A model generated the notes under the pieces. The model made no database searches. It worked only from the letters and a program-made list of their open reading frames with translations, and was not told where the DNA came from. A DNA stretch of 64,000 nucleotides, taken from contig JARLHA010000015.1 in assembly GCA_031292485.1 (NCBI GenBank), positions 62,001-126,000 of the forward strand. Direction: 5' to 3'. This document shows positions 18,958 through 27,249 of the stretch, piece after piece. Both the position numbers and the translations under genes were made by a program. The stretch comes from Mucilaginibacter sp. (lineage in GTDB: Bacteria > Bacteroidota > Bacteroidia > Sphingobacteriales > Sphingobacteriaceae). Position 1 is the stretch's first letter. Each line of letters opens with the position of its first letter.

Positions 18958-21273
18958 ATGCGACGGCATTTATACTTGTTGTTGATTTTGTGTGCTGGAA
19001 GTATTTTGTGCATGCTCTGGGCCTGCAATCATCCCGCAACTATTGATGAGCAGATGCCGGATGTGGTAAGCTACAATTTTAACATCCGCCCCATACTTTC
19101 AGATAAATGCTATAAATGCCATGGGCCCGATGCCAGCAAACGCCAGGCCGGTTTGCGGTTGGATATGCCCGAAAGCGCATTTAAGGCATTAAAGGATGAC
19201 CCCAACGCGCATGTGCTGGTGCCAGGCAGCCCGGCGATGTCGGAATTATTCAGGAGGGTATCTACCAATGATACCGCCGAAATGATGCCGCCGGCAAACT
19301 CAAACCTGAAAAGGCTAACACCACACGAGGTTGACCTGGTAAAAAAATGGATAAAACAGGGCGCCAAATTTGAAAAGCATTGGGCATTCGTCCCCCCAAA
19401 AGTCGTCCCCCTGCCTGAAGTTAAAGATAAAGCCTGGCCGAAAAATCCGATAGATAATTTCATTCTTCGAAAACAGGAGCAATACGGCCTTGAACCAAAC
19501 CCGGAGGCTGACAAAGAACGCCTGTTAAAGCGGGTAAGTTTCGACCTGACCGGTTTGCCTCCCAGCCTGGATATGATGGACAGGTTTTTGGCTGATAAAA
19601 GCGGCAATGCTTATGAGAAAGTGGTTGACGAACTGATGAAAAGCCAGGCCTACGGCGAAAAGATGACACTGCATTGGCTGGACGTTGCCCGTTATGCTGA
19701 TTCGCACGGATACCAGGATGATAATTACCGCACGCAATGGCCCTGGAGGGATTGGGTGATCCACGCCTTTAACGAGAATTTGCCTTACGATAAATTTGTA
19801 ACCTGGCAGCTTGCCGGCGATTTGATGCCGAACGCTTCCAAAGAGCAATTGCTGGCAACCGGCTTTAACCGTAACCACAAGATTACGGAAGAAGGCGGCG
19901 TGATTAACGAAGAATACCGCGTGGCTTATGTTACCGACCGTACTAATACATTTGGCAAAGCGCTACTGGGCGTTACCATTGAGTGTGCCCATTGCCACGA
20001 TCATAAGTATGATCCTTTTTCGCAGAAGGAATATTACCAGCTGTTCGCATTTTTTAACCAGGTGAAGGAACCGGGGATACAAAGCACCGTTGGCGGGCCC
20101 GAAACCTATGCTAAAAGGCCTATGATGCAGGTGACCAATGATGATGTAAAAGGCATACTGAAATTTGTAAATAAGCAGGATACCGGGAAACTTATTGTTT
20201 CGGTGATGGGCGACAGCGAGGTTTACCGCAAAACCTACATTTTAAAGCGCGGTAATTATGATACCCATGGTGATGAAGTGCAGCCCGGTACGCCAAAAGC
20301 TATATTGCCCTTTGATAGCAGCCTCCCTAAAAACAGGCTGGGTTTGGCGGAGTGGTTATTCAGCAGGAAAAACCCGCTTGCCGCCCGGGCTTTTGTGAAC
20401 CAAACCTGGCAGGAATTTTTTGGCAAGGGGATCGTTAAAAGTTCAGGGGATTTTGGGATGCAGGGCGATTTGCCATCACACCCGGAATTATTGGACTGGC
20501 TTTCGGTTGATTTTATAGACCATGGCTGGGATATCAAAAGGCTGGTAAAACAATTGGTGATGTCAGCAACCTACCGGCAATCAGCAGTAGTGAGCCCTGA
20601 AAAATTAAAAATCGACCCGGAAAATACTTATTTAGCGCGTGGGCCACGATCCAGGCTCCCCGCCGAATTTGTGAGGGATATGGTGCTGGCCAGCAGTGGC
20701 TTATTAACAAAAACAATTGGCGGCCCCAGTGTAAACCCTTACCAGCCGGCTGGCTTATGGGAAAACGCGACTTCAGGCCGAGGGATATTGGCTAATTACA
20801 GGCAGGTGCATGGTGTGAATTTATATCGGAGGGGAATGTACACGCTGATCAAGCGCACCGTACCGCCGGTGGAAATGGCCATATTTGATGCCAGCAACCG
20901 CGATCAGTGTGAAGTGAAGCGGTTAAGGACGAATACTCCCCTGCAAGCCCTACTAATGGAAAACGACCCTACCGTACTTGAGGCGGCGAGGGTTTTGGCC
21001 ACCAAATTGATACAGGATAAAAGCAGTTCAAAGGAAAAGGTTTACAAGGCATTCAGGTTGATTATTTGCCGTAAGCCCAACGAAAAGGAACAGGCGATAC
21101 TGGATAGTTATTATAACGAGGAACTAAAGGCAATGGATTTACACACTGCCGGGAAAGTGCTGAACGTGGGCGAATATCCCTTGCCGGACAATGTAAATAA
21201 AGTTAACCTGGCAGCGATGATGAAAGTGGTGGATGTTATTTATAATTTAGAAGAAGCGATCACAAAAACCTGA
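18958..21273 (+). CDS. PSCyt1 - DUF1549 - DUF1553 lipoprotein
   Basis: 771 residues. The lipobox LWAC (Cys near residue 22) marks a lipoprotein. Residues ~38-125 form a Planctomycete-type cytochrome c (PSCyt1) with the haem motif CYKCH at 51-55 and a possible distal Met ligand in MMPPANS. DUF1549 (PSCyt2) spans ~155-370 and includes DLTGLPP, LHWLDVARYADSHGY and a second CxxCH (CAHCHDHKYDP). DUF1553 (PSD1) occupies ~450-740, from NRLGLAEWLF. The biochemical role of DUF1549/1553 is not settled; the family is abundant in Planctomycetes and Verrucomicrobia and less common in Bacteroidota. The stop codon is 3 bp before the DUF1501 gene, so the two form a transcriptional unit. Confidence 0.9.
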   Translation: MRRHLYLLLILCAGSILCMLWACNHPATIDEQMPDVVSYNFNIRPILSDKCYKCHGPDASKRQAGLRLDMPESAFKALKDDPNAHVLVPGSPAMSELFRRVSTNDTAEMMPPANSNLKRLTPHEVDLVKKWIKQGAKFEKHWAFVPPKVVPLPEVKDKAWPKNPIDNFILRKQEQYGLEPNPEADKERLLKRVSFDLTGLPPSLDMMDRFLADKSGNAYEKVVDELMKSQAYGEKMTLHWLDVARYADSHGYQDDNYRTQWPWRDWVIHAFNENLPYDKFVTWQLAGDLMPNASKEQLLATGFNRNHKITEEGGVINEEYRVAYVTDRTNTFGKALLGVTIECAHCHDHKYDPFSQKEYYQLFAFFNQVKEPGIQSTVGGPETYAKRPMMQVTNDDVKGILKFVNKQDTGKLIVSVMGDSEVYRKTYILKRGNYDTHGDEVQPGTPKAILPFDSSLPKNRLGLAEWLFSRKNPLAARAFVNQTWQEFFGKGIVKSSGDFGMQGDLPSHPELLDWLSVDFIDHGWDIKRLVKQLVMSATYRQSAVVSPEKLKIDPENTYLARGPRSRLPAEFVRDMVLASSGLLTKTIGGPSVNPYQPAGLWENATSGRGILANYRQVHGVNLYRRGMYTLIKRTVPPVEMAIFDASNRDQCEVKRLRTNTPLQALLMENDPTVLEAARVLATKLIQDKSSSKEKVYKAFRLIICRKPNEKEQAILDSYYNEELKAMDLHTAGKVLNVGEYPLPDNVNKVNLAAMMKVVDVIYNLEEAITKT

Positions 21274-21276
21274 TCT

Positions 21277-22734
21277 ATGGAAAAAGATTTTTTAGAGCAT
21301 CGCCTCAATGTTAACAGGCGGCGTTTTTTATCAAGGTTGAGTTTAGGCCTGGGCAGCATGGCGCTGGGTTCATTGCTGATCCCTGATCTTTTCAGCGGGA
21401 TAGGGTCAGATAGTGAAGCCGATTTTGTGCCCGGCATTCCCAACTTTGCTCCGAAAGCTAAACGGGTGATTTATCTTTTTCAGGATGGCGCGCCCTCACA
21501 GCTGGAGTCATTTGATTATAAGCCGAAACTAAGGGAAATGATGGGGCAGGAACTGCCGCCATCCGTTCGGGGTAACCAGATCTTAACCGGTATGACTGCC
21601 CAACAAAAGTCTTTCCCGCTGATAGGCTCTTTTTATGATTTTAAGCAATATGGCGAATCGAAGGCCTGGGTGAGTGACCTGTTTCCGCATATAGGTAAAA
21701 TCGCGGATGATATTTGTATTATCCGGTCGATGTTTACCGAAGCAATCAACCATGACCCTGCTTTAACTTTTTTTCAGACAGGCGCTCAGCAAGGTAACCG
21801 CCCCAGCATGGGTTCGTGGGTGAGCTACGGGTTGGGTAGCGAGAATAAAAACCTGCCGGCGTTTACCGTTTTGCTGTCAAAAGGCAAAGGGAACGGGCAG
21901 GGGGTTTATTCAAAGCTGTGGAGCAATGGTTTCTTAGATTCCATACACCAGGGCGTGCAATTTAGCAGCGGCGAAAACCCGGTTTTATACCTGAACGACC
22001 AGGATGGCATTGACCGCCGCGACCGCCGCAAAATGCTGGATAAACTGGCCGAACTGAACGATGTTTCTTATAAAGAGTTTGGCGACCCGGAGATAAGCAC
22101 CAAAATACAGCAATACGAAATGGCCTACCGCATGCAGTCGGCAGTGCCTGAGATTATGGATGTATCCAAAGAGCCGGATGATATTGTAAAAATGTATGGC
22201 CCGGATTGTTTGGTGCCGGGTACCTACGCAGCTAATTGTTTGCTGGCGCGCAAATTGTCCGAAAACGGTGTGCGCTTTGTGCAATTATATCACCAGGGCT
22301 GGGATCAGCACAGTAACCTGCCGCAGGAAATGGCCGGCCAGGCCAAAGATGTTGACCAGGCGTCGGCGGCGTTGGTAACGGACCTGAAACAACGCGGCCT
22401 GCTGGATGAGACGTTAGTGATTTGGGGCGGCGAATTTGGCCGCACCAATTACAGCCAGGGCAAACTGGAGAAGGCCAATTACGGCCGCGATCATCACCCG
22501 CGCTGTTTCAGCATCTGGATGGCAGGCGGCGGCATTAAGCCGGGTTTGGTTTACGGCGAATCGGATGAATTTGGGTACAATATTATTAAGGACCCGGTGC
22601 ATGTGCATGATTTTCATGCAACGATATTAAATCAATTAGGTATCGACCATAAAAAATTAACCTTTAAAAGCCAGGGCCGCAGGTACCGGTTAACGGATGT
22701 GGCAGGGAATGTGGTGAAGGGAATATTAGTTTAG
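21277..22734 (+). CDS. DUF1501 protein with Tat-type leader
   Basis: 485 residues. The leader has a twin-arginine type motif (NRRRFLSRLSLGLGSMALGSLLI), suggesting folded export, which fits a metal enzyme. The DUF1501 family has the alkaline-phosphatase/sulfatase fold; typical blocks are visible: FQDGAPSQLESFDYKP near the start, FTEAINHDPA, LYHQGWDQHSN and GGEFGRTNYSQG, then DHHPRCFSIWMAGGGIKPG. The usual sulfatase C/S-x-P-x-R nucleophile is not evident, so sulfatase activity is not claimed. It pairs with the DUF1549/1553 gene 3 bp upstream, the standard arrangement of these two families. Confidence 0.88.
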   Translation: MEKDFLEHRLNVNRRRFLSRLSLGLGSMALGSLLIPDLFSGIGSDSEADFVPGIPNFAPKAKRVIYLFQDGAPSQLESFDYKPKLREMMGQELPPSVRGNQILTGMTAQQKSFPLIGSFYDFKQYGESKAWVSDLFPHIGKIADDICIIRSMFTEAINHDPALTFFQTGAQQGNRPSMGSWVSYGLGSENKNLPAFTVLLSKGKGNGQGVYSKLWSNGFLDSIHQGVQFSSGENPVLYLNDQDGIDRRDRRKMLDKLAELNDVSYKEFGDPEISTKIQQYEMAYRMQSAVPEIMDVSKEPDDIVKMYGPDCLVPGTYAANCLLARKLSENGVRFVQLYHQGWDQHSNLPQEMAGQAKDVDQASAALVTDLKQRGLLDETLVIWGGEFGRTNYSQGKLEKANYGRDHHPRCFSIWMAGGGIKPGLVYGESDEFGYNIIKDPVHVHDFHATILNQLGIDHKKLTFKSQGRRYRLTDVAGNVVKGILV

Positions 22735-22740
22735 GGGATT

Positions 22741-22868
22741 TCACCGATTGATTTCTGATTACACCGATTTTAAGAGTTTCAAGCAACCAGAATCGTGTAA
22801 TCACCACAAAATTGGTGTAATCATCAAAAAATAAATCGGTGTAATCAAAAAAATAATCGGTGTAATCC
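22741..22868. repeat. Array of short ATCGGTGTAATC repeats
   Basis: Four forward units (ATCGTGTAATCA 22792, ATTGGTGTAATCA 22811, ATCGGTGTAATCA 22835, ATCGGTGTAATCC 22856) spaced 19-24 bp lie next to two units in the opposite orientation (TCACCGATTGAT at 22741 and GATTACACCGATTT at 22757). The array fills the whole gap and ends 8 bp before the next start codon. Confidence 0.8.
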
Positions 22869-22875
22869 TAAAATT

Positions 22876-23901
22876 ATGGAAAGAAGAAAATTCATCAAAC
22901 AAACAGCGGCATTTTCGGCGGCATTTTTTATTACGAAGGATTTGCTGGCAAAAAACGATGGACCTGTGTATGGTCACGGCAATATGCGTTACCGCATGGA
23001 TACTGCCTGGGCAAAGGCCGACCCAATGAAAAACCCGGTGAATGACTGTCACGAAATGGTGCAGGACTCAAAGGGGCATATCTTGCTGCTCACCAATGAG
23101 ACGAAAAACAATGTGCTGATTTTTAATAAATCGGGCAAGCTGCTGGATACCTGGGGGCATGATTTCCCGGGCGCGCACGGCTTGACTTTGGTGAATGAAA
23201 ACGGCACAGAGTTCCTTTTCATAACCGATACTGTAAAACACCAGGTTTATAAAACTACCATGGATGGGCGCATTTTAATGACTATTGATGTGCCGCTGGA
23301 AACGGGAGTATATAAGAAAGCGGAAGAGTTTATCCCAACGGAAACCACTATTGACACCAACGGCGATATATTTATTGCTGATGGCTACGGCGCGCAGTAC
23401 ACCATGCATTATGATAAAAATGGCAAGCTGATCAATTTTTGGGGTGGCAGGGGTGATGGCGACGAACATTTTGATAACGCCCACGGTATTTTGATAGATC
23501 GCAGGCAGGCAACGCCAACCCTTTTAATTACCGACCGTACGCGTAATTGTTTTAAAAGGTTCAGTATGGGTGGTAAACTGATAGAAATCATCAAATTACC
23601 CGGTGCCTGTGTTTGCCGGCCGGTAATAAAAGGCGATCATTTATACGCCGCGGTACTGCGCTCGCCAGATTTGAACCATGAAAACTCGGGTTTTACTACA
23701 ATTTTAGATAAGAACAATAAAGTTATTTCAAATTTAGGCGGTACCGAACCGGTTTACAAGGACGGCGTATTGCAGCCAATGGCCCAGGCCGATAAGATAT
23801 TTTTGAACCCGCATGATGTTTGTGTGGATGATGACGAGAATTTGTATGTGGCCCAATGGGCATCAGGCAAGGTTTATCCTTATAAATTTACGAGGGTGTA
23901 G
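22876..23901 (+). CDS. Exported NHL/six-bladed beta-propeller protein
   Basis: 341 residues. The leader MERRKFIKQTAAFSAAFFITKDLLA has RRKFIK, a Tat-type motif. The mature part is a run of NHL-like blades: DCHEMVQDSKGHILLLTN, LVNENGTEFLFITDTVKHQVYK, ETTIDTNGDIFIADGYG, AHGILIDRRQATPTLLITDR and HDVCVDDDENLYVAQWASG. The layout recalls peptidyl-alpha-hydroxyglycine alpha-amidating lyase-like propellers that recur beside PSCyt1/DUF1501 genes, but no catalytic residues can be assigned. It is the third gene of the cytochrome cluster, separated from DUF1501 by the short-repeat array. Confidence 0.78.
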   Translation: MERRKFIKQTAAFSAAFFITKDLLAKNDGPVYGHGNMRYRMDTAWAKADPMKNPVNDCHEMVQDSKGHILLLTNETKNNVLIFNKSGKLLDTWGHDFPGAHGLTLVNENGTEFLFITDTVKHQVYKTTMDGRILMTIDVPLETGVYKKAEEFIPTETTIDTNGDIFIADGYGAQYTMHYDKNGKLINFWGGRGDGDEHFDNAHGILIDRRQATPTLLITDRTRNCFKRFSMGGKLIEIIKLPGACVCRPVIKGDHLYAAVLRSPDLNHENSGFTTILDKNNKVISNLGGTEPVYKDGVLQPMAQADKIFLNPHDVCVDDDENLYVAQWASGKVYPYKFTRV

Positions 23902-23942
23902 TTCGCGAATTTGGCTAAAGCCGTTCTCGTGTTGATGGTAAC

Positions 23943-24007
23943 CCGTTGGCTAAAGCCAACGGCAATGAAATGAAAATAAATTTATTGCCGTCCCTTTTAA
24001 GGGACGG
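23943..24007. repeat. Paired perfect palindromes between cluster genes
   Basis: Two perfect 20-bp palindromes, CCGTTGGCTAAAGCCAACGG-type at 23943-23962 (two central unpaired bases) and CCGTCCCTTTTAAGGGACGG at 23988-24007, are joined by a 25-bp AT-rich linker with GGCAAT/ATTGCC at its ends. A degenerate copy of the first (TTGGCTAAAGCC) lies just upstream near 23911. It is non-coding and REP/BIME-like. Confidence 0.75.
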
Positions 24008-24104
24008 ATGAAGTGAAATGCAGGTAGAGGCTTTAGCCGCAATAATACGAAGGCTGTTTGATAAGATTTAAAAAATACGCCAAGATTTAAGCTATAACTA
24101 TAAG

Positions 24105-26264
24105 ATGATAAAAACCCGTTACCAAGGTTTTGCTGAGAACCTGTTATTTGCCCTGAATATTTTTATCATCTTTTTCCTGCTGTTTGGCGACGGCATTGTT
24201 ATTCCGCAATGGCTGCAGCCGGCGGGCAGGATGCACCCGCTCATCATCCATTTTCCCATAGTGGTACTTATTATGGCCATGGTGCTGGAGTTTTTCAGGT
24301 TTAAAGAAAGATTCAGTACCGAAAAATTATACCAGGAGTTTACTACTTACCTATGGTTAACAGGCGCTTTGTTTGCGGCCATAACGGCCATTATGGGCTT
24401 GTTCTTATCAAAGGAGCAAGGCTATGACGGCGATACGGTACAATGGCACAAATGGTTTGGCGTCACCGTTGTTTTTATATCCACATTAATTTACTGGTGC
24501 AGAAGTAAGGGATGGTATAGCCAAAAAATTGCCAGGTCGGGTGCGGTTGCAGCGGTACTTTGCCTGGTTGTTGCCGGCCATTATGGCGCAGACATAACCC
24601 ATGGCGAGAATTTTATTTTGGCCCCGGTTTGGCATCCTGAAAAGAAACTGGTACCGATTGATAAAGCATTGGTTTTTAGGGATGTGGTTGAACCCATATT
24701 TGAAAACAAATGTAATAGCTGCCACAACCCAAACAAAACAAAAGGCGGCCTGCGGCTGACAGATGAAAAAGCATTGCTGAAAGGTGGTAAGGATGGCAAA
24801 CTGTTTGTTGCGGGCCAGCCGCAATTGAGTTTGTTGCTGCAGCGCATCCACATGCCCGATGGTGAGAAAAAGCACATGCCACCATCCGGCAAACCCCAGT
24901 TAACTGCGGATGAAATGAATTTGCTGTACCTGTGGATAAAAGAAAATGCTGATTTTAAAAAGAGAGTGATCGATCTGCCGGCCAGTGATTCTTTGCGGGT
25001 AATTGCTGCAAATTATTTAAAACCAGCTGAAGAAACAGAAGAGCAATATGATTTTGCGGCAGCGGATGACAAACTCATCAAAAAGCTTAACAATAATTAC
25101 AGGGTGATCTATCCCCTTGCCCAAAACTCGCCGGCTTTAGGCGTCAATATCTACAATAAAAAAACCTATCAGCCTAAAATGCTGGAGGAGTTAAGCAGCA
25201 TAAAAAAACAGGTAGTATCACTTGACCTGAACAAAATGCCGGTGAAAGATGCAGAACTAAAAACCATTGCCGGGTTTGAAAATTTGCGGATATTAAATCT
25301 CAACTTTACGGATGTTACGGGCGCCAACCTGAAAGTATTATCATCACTCAAATACCTTAGGACACTTTCACTGGCGGGTACAAAATTAGATCCGCAAGGT
25401 ATCAAAGCGATCTCTGATTTGAAAAGCCTAACCAAAGTGGCCTTATGGGATACGGGCCTGCCCGAAAATGAAATTGCCGGTCTGCAAAAAAGCAACCCCA
25501 AAATTGATTTTATAAAAGGGTTTAAGGATGATGGCAAGCCGATCAAACTGAATGATCCGCAGGTTAAAAACACGGCATTTGTGATCACCAAACCGGTGCC
25601 GCTGGAGCTGGTGCACCCGATAAAGGGGGTGGAGATCCGTTATACCACGGATGGTACCGATCCGGATAGTGTAAAATCTATGCTGTATAAACCGGGGGTA
25701 ATCATCTCCCAAAACACAAACATCAAAGCAAAAGCCTATAAACCGGGCTGGTATGGCAGCGATGTATTGCAGGTGAATTTTTATAAAAGCACCTATACGC
25801 CCGACAGCATCAGTTTTATAGTCGGCCCAAATGAAAAATACAGCGGCGATGGGGCCAAAACATTAATAGATAAGGACCTTGGAGGCAATAATTTTGGTAA
25901 CGGCAAATGGATCGGCTCGCAAAAGGACCTGGTGGTTTATTTGCAATTTAAGCAACCTGTCGACCTGCACACCGTTACGCTTAACTGCATGCGGAATATG
26001 GGCAGCCAGATATTTTTACCTGTTGGGATAGAAGTTTGGGGTGGTAAGGATGCTGCACATTTAAAACTATTAAGTACGGTAAAGCCGCCTGCTCCTCAGA
26101 AAAATGATCCCTTTTTAGTGAAAGGAATGGAATGTAAACTGGCAGTATCGGGTAAATTATCCTCCTTAAAAATCATAGCAAAACCTATACAAAACCTGCC
26201 CGTTTGGGACCCTGTTAAAAAACAACCGGGATGGGTATTTGTGGATGAAATATTTTTGAATTAA
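24105..26264 (+). CDS. DUF2231 membrane - cytochrome c - LRR - chitobiase-like fusion protein
   Basis: 719 residues. Residues ~10-170 hold about five membrane helices including the DUF2231 signature MHPLIIHFPIVVLIMAM. A periplasmic PSCyt1 cytochrome follows with CNSCH at 203-207 and MPPSGKPQL as likely distal region. Residues ~365-465 are leucine-rich repeats (AGFENLRILNLNFTDVTG, SSLKYLRTLSLAGTKLD). About 500-560 is a chitobiase C-terminal/FN3-like domain (VEIRYTTDGTDPDSV) and the last ~140 residues look like an F5/8-type carbohydrate-binding sandwich. This mixture suggests a membrane-anchored electron carrier with a substrate-binding arm. It is the fourth gene of the cytochrome cluster. Confidence 0.85.
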   Translation: MIKTRYQGFAENLLFALNIFIIFFLLFGDGIVIPQWLQPAGRMHPLIIHFPIVVLIMAMVLEFFRFKERFSTEKLYQEFTTYLWLTGALFAAITAIMGLFLSKEQGYDGDTVQWHKWFGVTVVFISTLIYWCRSKGWYSQKIARSGAVAAVLCLVVAGHYGADITHGENFILAPVWHPEKKLVPIDKALVFRDVVEPIFENKCNSCHNPNKTKGGLRLTDEKALLKGGKDGKLFVAGQPQLSLLLQRIHMPDGEKKHMPPSGKPQLTADEMNLLYLWIKENADFKKRVIDLPASDSLRVIAANYLKPAEETEEQYDFAAADDKLIKKLNNNYRVIYPLAQNSPALGVNIYNKKTYQPKMLEELSSIKKQVVSLDLNKMPVKDAELKTIAGFENLRILNLNFTDVTGANLKVLSSLKYLRTLSLAGTKLDPQGIKAISDLKSLTKVALWDTGLPENEIAGLQKSNPKIDFIKGFKDDGKPIKLNDPQVKNTAFVITKPVPLELVHPIKGVEIRYTTDGTDPDSVKSMLYKPGVIISQNTNIKAKAYKPGWYGSDVLQVNFYKSTYTPDSISFIVGPNEKYSGDGAKTLIDKDLGGNNFGNGKWIGSQKDLVVYLQFKQPVDLHTVTLNCMRNMGSQIFLPVGIEVWGGKDAAHLKLLSTVKPPAPQKNDPFLVKGMECKLAVSGKLSSLKIIAKPIQNLPVWDPVKKQPGWVFVDEIFLN

Positions 26265-26465
26265 AAGCAGTCCCCCCTCAGGCCGGCCGGCAGCGCTTAA
26301 AAGTCCGCTGCTTAAAAAGCGAAAGTTGAAGCCTTTAGCTCTACGGAGGAGTGTTCAAATAATATTTGTATTTTAACGGCGTCCACGATGGCCTTATCAT
26401 TTAGGTTAGGCCGGCGGATGTTTTTAAACAACCGTTATTTAAAACTTACCTGATCCCCCCAATAA

Positions 26466-26945
26466 ATGAATGAAAAACAACTCAAAATAAAGATCAGGAT
26501 CTGGCTGGTGCTATTCATCATCGGTTTAGCATTGAGTGGTATTACCGCTTTTCCTATTGAAACAGAGTTGGCGTTTTTATCGCGAAGCTCGGGTGCATTT
26601 CCGGCGGTATTGGGTAACTGGATCAATACCGTTTATAACGCTGTAAAAGCAACTAATGCCAGCTACCCCTACCTGGCTTATGGTACCGACTGGCTGGCAT
26701 TCGGCCATTTGGTTATTGCAACGGTTTTTATCGGTCCGCTCATCAACCCCGTAAAAAATATCTGGATATTACAATTCGGGATGATTGCCTGTGTAATGGT
26801 TTTTCCGCTGGCCTTTATTGCCGGGCCAATCCGCCATATCCCCTTTTACTGGCGGCTGATTGATTGTTCGTTCGGCTTTTTTGGTTTTTTTCCGCTGTTT
26901 ATCTGTTACCGGAGCATCCGGCGGCTGGAGAGATTGCAAAAATAA
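26466..26945 (+). CDS. Unknown four-helix membrane protein
   Basis: 159 residues with four predicted membrane helices: IWLVLFIIGLALSGITAF, WLAFGHLVIATVFIGPLI, ILQFGMIACVMVFPLAFIAG and LIDCSFGFFGFFPLFICY. I do not recognise a named family. Conserved-looking polar residues lie in the first loop (SRSSGAFPAVLGNWINTVYNAV) and in GPIRHIPFYWRLID. It ends the cytochrome cluster on the same strand after a 200-bp gap that shows no terminator. Its last codons overlap the start of a repeated sequence block. Confidence 0.65.
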   Translation: MNEKQLKIKIRIWLVLFIIGLALSGITAFPIETELAFLSRSSGAFPAVLGNWINTVYNAVKATNASYPYLAYGTDWLAFGHLVIATVFIGPLINPVKNIWILQFGMIACVMVFPLAFIAGPIRHIPFYWRLIDCSFGFFGFFPLFICYRSIRRLERLQK

Positions 26946-27132
26946 CGTAGGGGCAACCGCATGGTCGCACTGTGTTGGAGCGATTACAAAAATAACGTAG
27001 GGGCAACCCTTGTGGTTGCCCTTCCCTTTTTTTACCGGTGTCCTTTTTTGCGGTATGGATAGCAAGATGCAATATGATCGTTATTTCGTTATTTTATCGG
27101 AAATCAGGGCGACCACAAGGGTCGCCCCTACG
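26932..27132. repeat. Compound repeat: 27-bp direct repeat plus 137-bp inverted-repeat element
   Basis: A 27-bp block starting GATTGCAAAAATAACGTAGG occurs at 26932-26958 and again at 26982-27008 with one change, exactly 50 bp apart; the first copy includes the end of the upstream gene. The second copy leads into an element (26996-27132) whose 26-bp ends are inverted copies with two mismatches. Each end is itself a hairpin: GGGCAACC/GGTTGCCC at 27001-27021 and GGGCGACC/GGTCGCCC at 27107-27127. This is BIME- or MITE-like. Confidence 0.8.
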
Positions 27133-27249
27133 GTTTTTCATTTTTTTTTAAATAATTTGTGGAATCCGGCCACCGCCTGCATCTTTATTTCAGAATTATA
27201 AAGAATTGAAGAAATGCACGTTATTACATTAAGATAAACCTGAACGATT

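Noticed and set aside
21277..22734. Sulfatase
   Set aside because: DUF1501 shares the fold, but the C/S-x-P-x-R maturation motif was not found.
22792..22868. Possible CRISPR-like array
   Set aside because: Repeat units are only 12-13 bp, spacers are 6-12 bp and AT-simple, and both orientations occur; no cas genes nearby.
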